Source: Chloroflexota bacterium (GTDB lineage: Bacteria; Chloroflexota; Anaerolineae; Aggregatilineales; Phototrophicaceae). From it: a DNA stretch of 64,000 bases. This document shows positions 19,249-31,825 of this stretch, piece after piece (the first letter of the stretch is position 1; each line of letters begins with the position of its first letter). A program made the translations under genes and the position numbers. The notes under the pieces were generated by a model that worked only from the letters and a program-made list of their open reading frames with translations, was not told where the DNA came from and made no database searches. Location: contig WTGO01000118.1 in the NCBI GenBank assembly GCA_011523515.1, forward strand, positions 62,001 through 126,000, given 5' to 3'.

Positions 19249-21207
19249 TTGCCCGGGTCCAGCATGAGATTTGCGGAGTCAAACAAGCAGTCGTTTGCCA
19301 TTTTGGCGGCGAGTCTATTGGTGCTAGTCAATACGCTGCTGCACACTCATGTTTACGGCCAGCGCAATTATCGCGAGGATGAAGTCCGGGTAGTTCACGA
19401 GTCGCTGCGATTGTCAACTACCGAGCTCGTTCGTTACCTGGGAACAGCGAATATCCACCCGCCAGGCTGGAGGTTGCTGGCCAAATACTGGATAGTAGCC
19501 TTTGGACCCAGTGAAGAAACAACGCGTTGGCTGGCCAAGTTTAGCAACCTCATCACATTCGCGCTGCTATATCAGCTTGGCAAACATATCGTCGGCAGGC
19601 GCGCAGGTTTGTACGCAATTATCCTGCTTGGCGTTTACGGCTTCGCCAGCAATCTGATGTACGAACTGCGCCCGTATCCGATGCTTATCATGTTGACAAC
19701 GGCATTGCACCTTCTGTTTTTCCGCTGGATTCAAAAGCCGACTTCCGCCTTGATGTTCGTTTATGTTTTCGCCGGCATTGCCGTGATATACACGCATTTC
19801 TTTGCGTTCTTTATCTTTCCAGCACATGCCGTTATGCTGGCGCTGTTCACGCGTTTCGAGCGCAAGCTGTGGCTGAATAGCCTTCTAATGTGGCTGTTTA
19901 TAGGCTTGTCATTTCTTGGCTGGACCTTGCCCTTTCTGCACAGCATCACCGTGGCGAAGCCAGGAGGAATACCCTATTCATTGGCAGCGAGCGGAGCAAG
20001 CATTTGGGAGTTTCTTGATGGCGGCAAGTTCGAGCCGGAAGTCGTATTTCAATGGCTTATGTTATTGGGTCCCTTCACGCTCTTGAGCGTTCGTCAGGTA
20101 GGCGCAGTCAGCATCCGCCATCGGTTCAATGGTCGCTATCTGGGTCTGTTCCCCTTGATTCTATTTGTTTCAATCATCCTGATTGCTACAACGGGCGATG
20201 TTGTCGTGGGAAGCTTTTCGCTGCGTAATTCGGTCATGTCAGCGCCTCTGATCGCGGTCAGCATGGCGCTGGGCTTGCGCCTGCTCCCGACCAAAGCGGC
20301 GCTGATTCTTATTGCGGTTCTGTTTCTCCATGCGCCGCAGAACATCGCCTGGCAAACTTCAAACGCGCCTCACCGTGAAATCGTCCGTGAGATGAGCAAG
20401 ACTTATCAAAATGACAGTATCGTCGTCACCGAGTTCAATTGGGCATGGCGCTGGCTTCTTGCGTCTGCCTATTATTTGATGGACTTCACACCGGACAAAA
20501 TGGCCAATGATAGGATGTTCCATATCGTAGACCCGCAAGATAGCGCGCATCCACCGTTATATGCCGATCGTCTGGTAAATGTGTATAACTGGTTTCATGC
20601 GGAAGTATTCGAAAGCCAACTGCCGCCGCATCGGCAACTGTGGCGCCTGACTGAAGGAGACGGCAATTTCCCCGGGCTCGCGCTGGGCGACTGGCTCAAC
20701 CAGCATTACGCCCTGGTCCAAACTCATGCCTGGGACAAGCCGTATCTCACCAACTATGCCTTGAGCGAATATGCGAAAGCACCGGACCATCAAGGACCGA
20801 TGTTACACGTCGGCGACGAACTGCAACTCTATGCTTGGGAGCTTGGCGGCTCGGTAGAAGTCGCGGCTTGTCAGCCGGTCACTGTCGAAAGCTGGTGGCA
20901 GTCAAGCGCTGAAATGGAGCAAGGCTATTCGCTGAGTATCATTCTCGCCACGCAAAGTGGCGACAGGCAACTGGCGATCCAAAACTCGGTCCCGGCCGAT
21001 GTCTTTACGACCGAATGGCAATCGGGCAGGTTCTACCAAGACCGTACTACGCTGTTGATTCCCTGCGTCCTTGATGAAGGTCGCTATAACTTACTGCTCG
21101 CTGCCAAAGAAACAGTTAGCGGGGCGAGTCTTGCACTGCAATTTCCTGACGGAAGCAACATAGGCAATGAATTCTATCTGACCACTCTACACGTTGCTGA
21201 GAGTTAG
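19249..21207 (+). CDS. Polytopic membrane protein, GT-C/PMT-like glycosyltransferase (paralogue 1)
   Basis: HTHVYGQRNYREDE catalytic-Asp-like early loop, many TM helices, soluble C-terminal domain; start uncertain (ATG 19264 possible). Confidence 0.7.
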   Translation: MPGSSMRFAESNKQSFAILAASLLVLVNTLLHTHVYGQRNYREDEVRVVHESLRLSTTELVRYLGTANIHPPGWRLLAKYWIVAFGPSEETTRWLAKFSNLITFALLYQLGKHIVGRRAGLYAIILLGVYGFASNLMYELRPYPMLIMLTTALHLLFFRWIQKPTSALMFVYVFAGIAVIYTHFFAFFIFPAHAVMLALFTRFERKLWLNSLLMWLFIGLSFLGWTLPFLHSITVAKPGGIPYSLAASGASIWEFLDGGKFEPEVVFQWLMLLGPFTLLSVRQVGAVSIRHRFNGRYLGLFPLILFVSIILIATTGDVVVGSFSLRNSVMSAPLIAVSMALGLRLLPTKAALILIAVLFLHAPQNIAWQTSNAPHREIVREMSKTYQNDSIVVTEFNWAWRWLLASAYYLMDFTPDKMANDRMFHIVDPQDSAHPPLYADRLVNVYNWFHAEVFESQLPPHRQLWRLTEGDGNFPGLALGDWLNQHYALVQTHAWDKPYLTNYALSEYAKAPDHQGPMLHVGDELQLYAWELGGSVEVAACQPVTVESWWQSSAEMEQGYSLSIILATQSGDRQLAIQNSVPADVFTTEWQSGRFYQDRTTLLIPCVLDEGRYNLLLAAKETVSGASLALQFPDGSNIGNEFYLTTLHVAES

Positions 21208-23200
21208 AATCGTGGCCGCAGCTGTCACTAAACACGACCACATCCGCGAACGCGCCGTCAGGCCGCATTTGAAGTCGAATACGCAATCAAGAGCGATTTG
21301 GGCAGCGGCGCTCCTGCTCCTAGGAATTTCGCTGCTGCACACGCATGTCTACGACAATCGCAATTATCGCGAAGATGAGGTATTTGTTACTCGATTCTCC
21401 TCCATCTATTCGTGGTCGTCATTAGTGCTGGATACAGCAGACGATCCCGAAGTTCCCGGATGGCGACTGCTGGTCGACATTTGGATGGATTACTTTGGGC
21501 TTTCGGAAGAAGTTACCCGTTGGCTTTCCAAGCTAATCAACCTTTTGACATTTGCGCTACTATTTCAACTGGGCCAGCAGATATGTGACAGGCGCGTCGG
21601 CCTCTACGCAATAGTCTTGCTGGGAATCTACGGCTTCGCAGCCAGCGCAATGTACGAGTTGCGCCCGTATCCGATGCTCATCATGTTGACAACGGCATTG
21701 CATCTTCTGTTTTACCGCTGGCTTCAAAAGCCAACTTCCATCTTGATGTTCGCCTATGTTATCGCCGGCGTTGCCGTCATTTATACGCATTTATTCTCGA
21801 TATTCGTTTTCCCTGCGCACGCTGTCTGCCTGGTATTATTCACGCGCTTCGAGCGCCAGCTGTGGCTGAACTCGGTGCTGATGTGGCTATCCATCGGCCT
21901 TTCGTTTCTGGGTTGGCTCTTGCCTTTCTTGCAGGCAATTCTGATTGTCATGCCGGGTGGCATTTATTACGCCATTCCACCGAGCTGGGCCGGAATCGTC
22001 CTGTATTATGATCAGAGCAAATTCCAGCCCGAGCTCATCTATCAATTTCTAATGGCGTTGAGCCTGCTTACACCTGTACTGCGCCGTCCATTTAGGGCGA
22101 CCAATAGCAGACTTCGATTCCGCCACAGGATCACCGCGCTCTACCCGCCGATTCTGCTACTGTTGACGGTGCTGATTGCCTACACGGCCAACTTTGTGGT
22201 TAGCAGCTTTTCGCTCCGCAATGTTGTCATGTTTGCGCCCTTAATCGCGGTCAGTATGGCGCTGGGCTTGCGTCTGTTGCCGGCAAAGGCGGCCCTGGCC
22301 TTATTGCTGGTCCTGCTGCTGCACGCGCCTGACAATATTCGGGTGCAGGTTGAAAACGCCCCCTACCGCGAATTCGCGCAGACTATGTCCGCGAGCTATC
22401 AAGCGGACAGCGTGGTTGTTACCGAATTCGACTGGGCCTGGCGCTGGCTCTTGCCGGCCGCTTACTATTTCATGGATTACACACCCGACAAGATGTCCAA
22501 ACACCGGCAATTCCATCTGGTGGAGTCGCGGGACTCGGCGCATCCGCCGAATTATCCAGACGAATTGGTGAACGTCTTCAATGCATTTGATCCAGCTTCT
22601 TTTGAAAGGCAGCTGCCTGATCACCAGCAGCTTTGGCATCTGACCGAAGGGGATGGCAATGACCTGGGAGAAGCGTTTGGAAACTGGCTGAACCAAAAAT
22701 ACGCCTTGGTCCGAACGCAGGCCTGGGACGAACCCTATGTAACTGAATATGCCCTTAGCGAATACGCGCGGGCGCCCCGGCATCAAGGGCCGATGCTACG
22801 CGCCGGCGATACGCTGCAACTTTATTCCTGGGCGCTTGAGGGCTCGGTCGAAGTCGCAGCGTGTCAGTCGGTCACGGTCGAAAGCTGGTGGCAGCTGAGC
22901 GCCGAAATTGATGTATCGTATTCGCTTGGCATCATCTTGGCTGCGGCTGACGGCAATGGCCAACTGGCGATTCAAGACTCTGTCCCGGCGGACGTCTTCA
23001 CGACGGAATGGCTGGCCGACAGGTTTTATCGCGACCGAACCAGCTTGCAGATTCCCTGTACCATCGCCGACGGCCGTTACAATTTGCTGCTGGCCGCGAA
23101 AGAAACCTTGAGCGGCGCGATATTGCCGCTGAGCTACCCCGATGGCAATACAATCGGCAGTGAATTCTACCTCACCACGCTACATGTTTCGGCGGACTGA
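21194..23200 (+). CDS. Polytopic membrane protein, GT-C/PMT-like glycosyltransferase (paralogue 2)
   Basis: Strong colinear similarity to the preceding gene (HTHVYDNRNYREDE, YELRPYPMLIMLTTALHLLF, IYTHLFSIFVFPAHA). Confidence 0.7.
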   Translation: MLRVRIVAAAVTKHDHIRERAVRPHLKSNTQSRAIWAAALLLLGISLLHTHVYDNRNYREDEVFVTRFSSIYSWSSLVLDTADDPEVPGWRLLVDIWMDYFGLSEEVTRWLSKLINLLTFALLFQLGQQICDRRVGLYAIVLLGIYGFAASAMYELRPYPMLIMLTTALHLLFYRWLQKPTSILMFAYVIAGVAVIYTHLFSIFVFPAHAVCLVLFTRFERQLWLNSVLMWLSIGLSFLGWLLPFLQAILIVMPGGIYYAIPPSWAGIVLYYDQSKFQPELIYQFLMALSLLTPVLRRPFRATNSRLRFRHRITALYPPILLLLTVLIAYTANFVVSSFSLRNVVMFAPLIAVSMALGLRLLPAKAALALLLVLLLHAPDNIRVQVENAPYREFAQTMSASYQADSVVVTEFDWAWRWLLPAAYYFMDYTPDKMSKHRQFHLVESRDSAHPPNYPDELVNVFNAFDPASFERQLPDHQQLWHLTEGDGNDLGEAFGNWLNQKYALVRTQAWDEPYVTEYALSEYARAPRHQGPMLRAGDTLQLYSWALEGSVEVAACQSVTVESWWQLSAEIDVSYSLGIILAAADGNGQLAIQDSVPADVFTTEWLADRFYRDRTSLQIPCTIADGRYNLLLAAKETLSGAILPLSYPDGNTIGSEFYLTTLHVSAD

Positions 23201-23222
23201 GCGGGCTTAATCTCCCGCCAAT

Positions 23223-23717
23223 TCATTTAACCAGGTTTGCGAAAGCGCCGCCGGTCACTGCCCGCAGCGTCCGCAATTGTATTGGAAATATGGCGTTGGG
23301 GGCGCCGCCGGCGGCATACACCGTCTCAAAACGCTGCAGCGACTGGTCAAGATAGACCGCGATGCCGCCGCAGCGATGCGCGATTGGCGGGACGCCGCCC
23401 GGAGCGTAGCCCAGTATGGAAATGCACTGTTCGGCGGTCATCAAGCGTACTCTCTTGCGCCCCACAGCAAAAAGCGCCGCCAACTTGCGCTCATTGACCG
23501 AGTGATCGCCACTCGCCAATACCAGCGTCGGCGTCGTTTTGTCGATCATGAAGCCCAAGCTTTTCACGATTTGGCCCAGATCACAGCCGATATTGTCCGC
23601 CGCCTGCTGCGAGGTGGCCGTTGAATTGGCGAATTCGACCACGTCGACATCCAGCGTCAGCTTGCGCAGCGCCAACCTTACATTCGCCACTCCCAAGACT
23701 TGCATATTCGTTCCCAT
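23223..23717 (-). CDS. YbaK/EbsC-type aminoacyl-tRNA deacylase-like protein
   Basis: TATSQQAADNIGCDLGQIVKSLGFMID, GDHSVNERKLAALFG-like, MTAEQCISILGYAPGGVPPIAH; internal start MGTNMQV preferred over 23768. Confidence 0.88.
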   Translation of the reverse strand: MGTNMQVLGVANVRLALRKLTLDVDVVEFANSTATSQQAADNIGCDLGQIVKSLGFMIDKTTPTLVLASGDHSVNERKLAALFAVGRKRVRLMTAEQCISILGYAPGGVPPIAHRCGGIAVYLDQSLQRFETVYAAGGAPNAIFPIQLRTLRAVTGGAFANLVK

Positions 23718-23791
23718 ATTGCATACAATATGTGCTGACGATTGTAGTGATAATGTTCGGCAGAGCAACAGCCGGTTACAGGAGCATGCTC

Positions 23792-24604
23792 ATGCAAGTG
23801 GATGCGCAGAGTTTCGATAAGCTGGGATACGTCACGGTGTCCGGCATGTTCAGTGACGCGGAAGTGGCGAGCTACCGCCAGCATTATATGGATATGCGCG
23901 CCGCGGGCGAATATCCGGGCGATTTCGTCGGCGTTGACGCCAGCAGCAGCGACCCGCTCAAGCGCTTTCCGCGAATGGTTCACATGCAGCGCTGGGACAA
24001 GATCAGCCTTGACTGGATGCTTGACGAGCGCATCGGCAGCGCCTTTCGTCAGTTGCTGGGCAAAGAGCCCCTTGCCGTGCAGACGATGCTGTATTTTAAG
24101 CCAGCCGGCGCCCGCGGCCAGGCCCTACACCAGGACCAATACTATTTGCGCGTACAGCCCGGCACGTGTATTGCTGCCTGGATGGCGCTTGATGATTGCG
24201 ATGAAGAGAACGGCTGTTTACAAGTGGTGCCGGGCAGCCACAAACTGCCGATTTTGTGCCCGATTGATGCCGACACCAGCAAAAGCTTCACCGATGTCGC
24301 GGTGCCGCTCTCGGCCGATATGCAGCCGGAACCGGTCATCATGAAGGCCGGCGATGTCTTCTTTTTCAACGGCCAGGTGATCCATGGCAGTTTCCCCAAT
24401 ACCTCAGCCAATCGCTTTCGACGCGCGCTGATCGGCCACTATATTGACGCCGCTGCCGACCAGGTAGCGCGCTATTATCATCCGGTGATGCGTTTCAATG
24501 GCACGGTCGTCGATTTGGAAGTCGCGGAAGGCGGCGGACAGTGCGGCGTCTGGGTGGACGAAGATGGTGAGCAAGTCCTCGAAATGAGCGGCCAGCTGGG
24601 CTAG
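23792..24604 (+). CDS. Phytanoyl-CoA dioxygenase (PhyH) family protein
   Basis: LHQDQYYLRVQPGTCIAAWMALDDCDEENGCLQVVPGSHK, VIHGSFPNTSANRFRRALIGHYI; AGGAG 7 nt before ATG 23792 (23786 also possible). Confidence 0.9.
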   Translation: MQVDAQSFDKLGYVTVSGMFSDAEVASYRQHYMDMRAAGEYPGDFVGVDASSSDPLKRFPRMVHMQRWDKISLDWMLDERIGSAFRQLLGKEPLAVQTMLYFKPAGARGQALHQDQYYLRVQPGTCIAAWMALDDCDEENGCLQVVPGSHKLPILCPIDADTSKSFTDVAVPLSADMQPEPVIMKAGDVFFFNGQVIHGSFPNTSANRFRRALIGHYIDAAADQVARYYHPVMRFNGTVVDLEVAEGGGQCGVWVDEDGEQVLEMSGQLG

Positions 24605-25128
24605 TCGGCGTAGTAGATGCCGCCAGCTTGCTCGAAGTGAATGCTCGGTTCAGCCAGTTCCGCGTCCGGGTGCCGCTTGGGCACGGCAGTTAGCAAGATG
24701 CGGCGTCCGCCTGCTTCGACATAGTAGGCGTGCAAGGCTTGGTCCGGCTCGACATTGAGGCGGCCCGAGAGCCGGTGGTCGAAGCGTATGGAGGCGCCTG
24801 ATTTGCTGGCCAGAGCCGTCTTGCCCCAGAGCTTCCAGCGCGACTGCGCGCCATCGGCGAAGAGTACGCGATAGCACAGCTTGACGCGGGCGAAACGCAG
24901 GGCGCGCATAGCCATCGTCAAGACAAATGCCCCAATCAGCGCAATGACTATCAGACGGCCCGCCGGTCCATAGCGCCCGGCAATCAGTGTCAAGGGCACG
25001 GAAAGCAGCAGCAGTGTCGTCAGCGGCTCGGTGATCAATTGTAGCCACTGGCGCGACGACAGACGTCCATCGCGGTTGCGATTGAGATTGTCGCGGGTTT
25101 CTCGTGACAGCTTCTCGCTGGTGGCCAT
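24601..25128 (-). CDS. Membrane protein of unknown function
   Basis: Two TM helices (LITEPLTTLLLLSVPLTLIAG, LIVIALIGAFVLTMAMRAL); PH-domain-like C-terminus possible. Confidence 0.6.
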   Translation of the reverse strand: MATSEKLSRETRDNLNRNRDGRLSSRQWLQLITEPLTTLLLLSVPLTLIAGRYGPAGRLIVIALIGAFVLTMAMRALRFARVKLCYRVLFADGAQSRWKLWGKTALASKSGASIRFDHRLSGRLNVEPDQALHAYYVEAGGRRILLTAVPKRHPDAELAEPSIHFEQAGGIYYAD

Positions 25129-25138
25129 GGGACTAATT

Positions 25139-26056
25139 CTATCCCGCTTCGTGGACGATGCTAGTATCGATCCGGTTGCGGGGACGCAATTGCAGCACGA
25201 TGACGCTGCCGATGATCAGAGCGGCGCCGAGCCATTGAATCGCGAGAATCACCTCGGCGAGGATGAGCGCGGAAACGATCATCGACAGAATCGGCTCGAC
25301 CGCGCTAATCAGCGAGGCCTGCGCCGCGCCAATACGCTGTATCGCGAGGTTGATGGCGAAAATCGGCAGAACGGTACCCAAGGCAGCGATGCCGACCAGC
25401 ATGATTAGAGACAGCGCATTCTGGGGCAATTGCAGCCCGCGCAGGGGGATCAGCAGCAGTAGGACGGCCAGCGTGCCGACCATCATCCACGCGCTGGCGC
25501 CGGATACATCGGTCACGCCGGCCAGGGCGCGCCTGGCCAGCAGGTAATAGACGGCAACTATCGCCGCGTTGAAAAGCGCCAGGGCCACGCCGAGCGCGTC
25601 CATACGCGCGCCGAGAGTGAGGTCGGGCACGGTAAGTACGATGCCGGCCAGCGCCATGACCAGCGCCAGCCAGGCAATCGGCCGTATCCGCTCGCCCAAC
25701 AGCGCCGACAACACAACCACCATGGCCGGATATGAATAGAAGAGCACGATATAAGTGCTGCCCGGCAGACGCTCCAGGGCGAAGAAGGCCGCCAGCACAG
25801 CGGCTGATATTACGACGCCGATGGCCAACATGGGGCGGCGCGGCACATCGCTTCTGCGCGCAGTAGGGGCCGAGCGCCGGCTGCGGTAGACCAGCGCCCA
25901 CATCATGGGCGCCGCGATGACAAAGCGCCAGATAGCGATGTCAAAAGGCGCAAAGGAGGAATGAAGAAAGGTGGTCTTTACCATGGTCGGCATGAGTGCG
26001 AAGCCCGCGGCAGCGAGCAGCACCCACAGGATGCCTTCGCGCTCTTTACGAGACAT
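25139..26056 (-). CDS. EamA/DMT family transporter
   Basis: 10 TM pattern; WRFVIAAPMMWALVYR, LPGSTYIVLFYSYPAMVVVLSALLGERI, AAQASLISAVEPILSMIVSALILAE. Confidence 0.9.
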   Translation of the reverse strand: MSRKEREGILWVLLAAAGFALMPTMVKTTFLHSSFAPFDIAIWRFVIAAPMMWALVYRSRRSAPTARRSDVPRRPMLAIGVVISAAVLAAFFALERLPGSTYIVLFYSYPAMVVVLSALLGERIRPIAWLALVMALAGIVLTVPDLTLGARMDALGVALALFNAAIVAVYYLLARRALAGVTDVSGASAWMMVGTLAVLLLLIPLRGLQLPQNALSLIMLVGIAALGTVLPIFAINLAIQRIGAAQASLISAVEPILSMIVSALILAEVILAIQWLGAALIIGSVIVLQLRPRNRIDTSIVHEAG

Positions 26057-26124
26057 AGCGGCTCAACCGCGAACAAGCAGCTCTGAAATGCTGCCGACTT
26101 GCTGTTCGCGCGCTTCAAGCGGAG

Positions 26125-27663
26125 TCAAGCGATGCTCACCATGCTGACCAGGTTGGTCGCCAAGGGGTAGAATATGCCGAAGACCAAGGTACCTGCCAGC
26201 GAGATATTGATCGCCCAGCGGACGTAGCGCGTCTCCAGCGCCGGAATTAGCTCGCCCTCACTGTCGCGCAAATACATGTTGACGACGACGCGAATGTAGT
26301 AATACGCGCTGACGACGCTCGTCAGGACGCCGACCACCGCCAGGCCAAAGAGTCCGGCTTGCACCGCGGCGGAGAAGATCATGAATTTGCCGACGAAGCC
26401 GGCGGTCAAGGGTACGCCGGTGAGGCTGAGCATGAATATCGTCATGGCCATGGCCATGAGCGGGCGCGACCGGGCCAGGCCGTTGAGGTCATCGATATTA
26501 CCACCGCTGCCGTCCACCTTTTCGATCGCCATGACCACAGCAAAGGCGCCGAGATTCGTGAACATGTAGGCCATCATATAGACGAGCGCGCCTTGGGTGG
26601 CCGCGTCGATGACCGCAGCGCTGCCGGCGGCCGCCACGGCCACCATGATGTAGCCAGCGTGCGCGATGGACGAGTAGGCCAGCATGCGCTTGAGATTACG
26701 CTGCGAGATGGCGACGAAGTTGCCCAGCACCAGTGTGAGTATGGCGATGAGGGTGGCGGTCGCCTGCCAGGCCGCCGCTTCCCCATCAGCCAGCACCAGG
26801 ACGGAGAGCCCTGTGATCAGGACGCGCAAAAGCGCTGCAAAGCCGCCGATCTTGGCGGTAACACTCATGAAAGCGGTGACGGGCGTGGGCGCGCCTTCGT
26901 AGACATCGGGCGTCCACATGTGGAAGGGCGCGACCGCAACTTTGAAACCCAAGCCCACGATTAGCAGAGCGGCGCCAACCAGCAAGTAGAAGGTTGCGGA
27001 TGACGTCGCGCCGACGATGCCGCCGGCTGCCGCGAAAATCTGCGGGATGCTGGTGGCGCCGGTAGCGCCGTATACCAGCGCCGCGCCGAAGACAAGGAAA
27101 GCGCTGGAGAAGGCGCCCAGGATGAAGTATTTCATGCCGCTTTCTTCAGATTTGAGCGCCAGGTCGCTGCCGTCGTTCTTGATGGAGCGGAAGGCAGCCA
27201 GGATATACAGCGGAATGCTCAGCAATTCGAGCGCCACGAAGACGATGATCAGGTCGTTGGCGCCGACCATGAACATGGCGCCCGCCGATGAAATCAGCGC
27301 CAGAATGTAATACTCCCCGCGGTGGATCTCAGCGCGGTTGAGGTAGTCCCAGCTCATCAAGACGGCGATCAGGGTCGCCACCAGGATGACCGCGTTGAGG
27401 AAGCCGGTGAAGGCATCGGCGACGAACATGCCATAAAGCGCGACTTGCTCGCCAGCAGCCGGCGAATATACAAATATGTTTGCCAGAAAGCTAAGGCCCA
27501 ATCCCAAGCCAGCCAAAATTGGCGTCCAATGCTGACGCTCCTCGCCGGCGAATAAATCCGCCAGGACCAGGAACAGGGTCCAGGCCAGCAGAAGGGTCGC
27601 GGGCAACGTGGAAGCCAGGTTGGATTGCGCGAGGAATTCCGCGATGGTCGGCGACTGAAACAT
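26125..27663 (-). CDS. nuoN: NADH-quinone oxidoreductase subunit N
   Basis: MKYFILGAFSSAFLVFGAALVYGATG, FKVAVAPFHMWTPDVYEGAPTPVTAFMSVT. Confidence 0.96.
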   Translation of the reverse strand: MFQSPTIAEFLAQSNLASTLPATLLLAWTLFLVLADLFAGEERQHWTPILAGLGLGLSFLANIFVYSPAAGEQVALYGMFVADAFTGFLNAVILVATLIAVLMSWDYLNRAEIHRGEYYILALISSAGAMFMVGANDLIIVFVALELLSIPLYILAAFRSIKNDGSDLALKSEESGMKYFILGAFSSAFLVFGAALVYGATGATSIPQIFAAAGGIVGATSSATFYLLVGAALLIVGLGFKVAVAPFHMWTPDVYEGAPTPVTAFMSVTAKIGGFAALLRVLITGLSVLVLADGEAAAWQATATLIAILTLVLGNFVAISQRNLKRMLAYSSIAHAGYIMVAVAAAGSAAVIDAATQGALVYMMAYMFTNLGAFAVVMAIEKVDGSGGNIDDLNGLARSRPLMAMAMTIFMLSLTGVPLTAGFVGKFMIFSAAVQAGLFGLAVVGVLTSVVSAYYYIRVVVNMYLRDSEGELIPALETRYVRWAINISLAGTLVFGIFYPLATNLVSMVSIA

Positions 27664-27671
27664 GTAAGCTC

Positions 27672-29279
27672 CTAGCGAACAAACATCGCTACAATGTTAT
27701 CCACGGAAACATCCAGCAGATTGAAGAAGACGATCGGTTGCAAGCCCATCCAAAAGATCATGATGATAATCGGGATATAGGCCGCCTTCTCGTACCAGGT
27801 CAGCGTGTAGCCCTCTTCGTTTGAGAGTGGATTCTTGAGCTCGCCCATGAATACATGCTGGAACATCTTCAGCAGGTAGACCGCGGCCAGGATGACGCCA
27901 AGGGTGGCGAAGAGCGTGAAAGCGAAGCCAAGGTAGTCGCTGCCCAGCGAGCCCAGCAAAATGGTAAATTCGCCGATGAAGCCGTTGAGACCGGGCAAGC
28001 CCATACTACTCAGCGAGATGACCAGGCTGATGGCGCCGAAGAGCGGCATCACCTTCCAGACGCCGCCGTAGCCCGTCATCTCCTTGGTGTGCCAGCGCTC
28101 GTAGAGCATGCCGACAATCAAGAAGAGGCCGCCGGTGCTGATGCCGTGGTTGACCATTTGCAGGGTCGCGCCTTGCAAGCCTTGCGCGTTCAGCGCGAAG
28201 ATACCTACGACGACAAAGCCGAGATGGCTAACGGAGGAGTAGGCCACCAGCTTCTTGACGTTGTCCTGCGCGTAGCTAACCCAGGCGCCGTAGATGATGC
28301 CGACCACACCCAGAAAAGCGATCGTCGGCGCCCAGGCCACGGTCGCCTCCGGGAAGAGATTCAGATTAAAACGCACAATGCCGTAGGTGCCCATCTTTAG
28401 CAGCACGCCGGCCAGGATCACCGAGCCTGCGGTGGGCGCCTGTACGTGCGCGTCGGGCAGCCAGCTGTGGAAGGGGAAGATCGGCACTTTGATGGCGAAG
28501 GCGACCAAGAAGCCCAGGAAGAGGAAACTCTCGACCGAGTTCAGCAGGAAGCCGGCGTCTTCGCCATCACCCTCCGGACCCAGCGCGTCCCAATAGGTGC
28601 CGTCACCGTCGAAGGTCTGCACCCGCTCGATGACACCGATGTCGCCGCCGGCGCTGTAGGTGCTGAAGGTTCCGGAGCGATTGCCGACGTAGAGAATCGC
28701 GATCAGCATCAGGATCGAGCCGGCCATGGTATAGAGGAAGAACTTGACCGCGGCGTAGATGCGATCTTCGGAGCCCCAGATGCCGATGAGGAAATACATC
28801 GGCACCAGCGTGACTTCCCAGAATACGTAGAAGATAATCAAGTCGTGAACGACGAAAACGCCAATCATCGACCACTCGAGCAGCATTAGGAAGATGTAGT
28901 AGAGCTTTTCGCGGCCACGCTCTTCAAAGATGTGGCTGCCGAAAGATCCCAGAATCGCAATCGGCATAATAAAAGTCGTCAAGAGGACCAGGAGCATGCT
29001 GATGCCGTCCACGCCGACAAAGTAGCTGACATTAATGACCGACTCGCCCAAGGTGACCTCGGCCCAGGTATTGCGCTGCACCATCTGCAGGTCGGCCGAA
29101 CTCGGGTCAAAGTTGATCCACATGAGCACGGAGGCGACAAAGGTTACGATGCTTGTCGCAAAAGCCACCCACTTCAAACTGCCCTTGTGCGTCTCGCCAT
29201 TCATGAAGAGCAGGATGGCAAGCCCGATGATGGGCAAGAATAAGGTGATTGTGGTAAGCGAGAGTCCAGTTACGTCCAT
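27672..29279 (-). CDS. nuoM: NADH-quinone oxidoreductase subunit M (with acidic insert)
   Basis: KVPIFPFHSWLPDAHVQAPTAGSVILAGVLLKMGTYGIVRF; MVNHGISTGGLFLIVGMLYER. Confidence 0.96.
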   Translation of the reverse strand: MDVTGLSLTTITLFLPIIGLAILLFMNGETHKGSLKWVAFATSIVTFVASVLMWINFDPSSADLQMVQRNTWAEVTLGESVINVSYFVGVDGISMLLVLLTTFIMPIAILGSFGSHIFEERGREKLYYIFLMLLEWSMIGVFVVHDLIIFYVFWEVTLVPMYFLIGIWGSEDRIYAAVKFFLYTMAGSILMLIAILYVGNRSGTFSTYSAGGDIGVIERVQTFDGDGTYWDALGPEGDGEDAGFLLNSVESFLFLGFLVAFAIKVPIFPFHSWLPDAHVQAPTAGSVILAGVLLKMGTYGIVRFNLNLFPEATVAWAPTIAFLGVVGIIYGAWVSYAQDNVKKLVAYSSVSHLGFVVVGIFALNAQGLQGATLQMVNHGISTGGLFLIVGMLYERWHTKEMTGYGGVWKVMPLFGAISLVISLSSMGLPGLNGFIGEFTILLGSLGSDYLGFAFTLFATLGVILAAVYLLKMFQHVFMGELKNPLSNEEGYTLTWYEKAAYIPIIIMIFWMGLQPIVFFNLLDVSVDNIVAMFVR

Positions 29280-29294
29280 GGGCCAGTGTTCTCC

Positions 29295-31796
<2,502 letters not shown>

Positions 31797-31825
31797 TAGC
31801 TGGCGCCTCTTCCGACGGCAATAGG

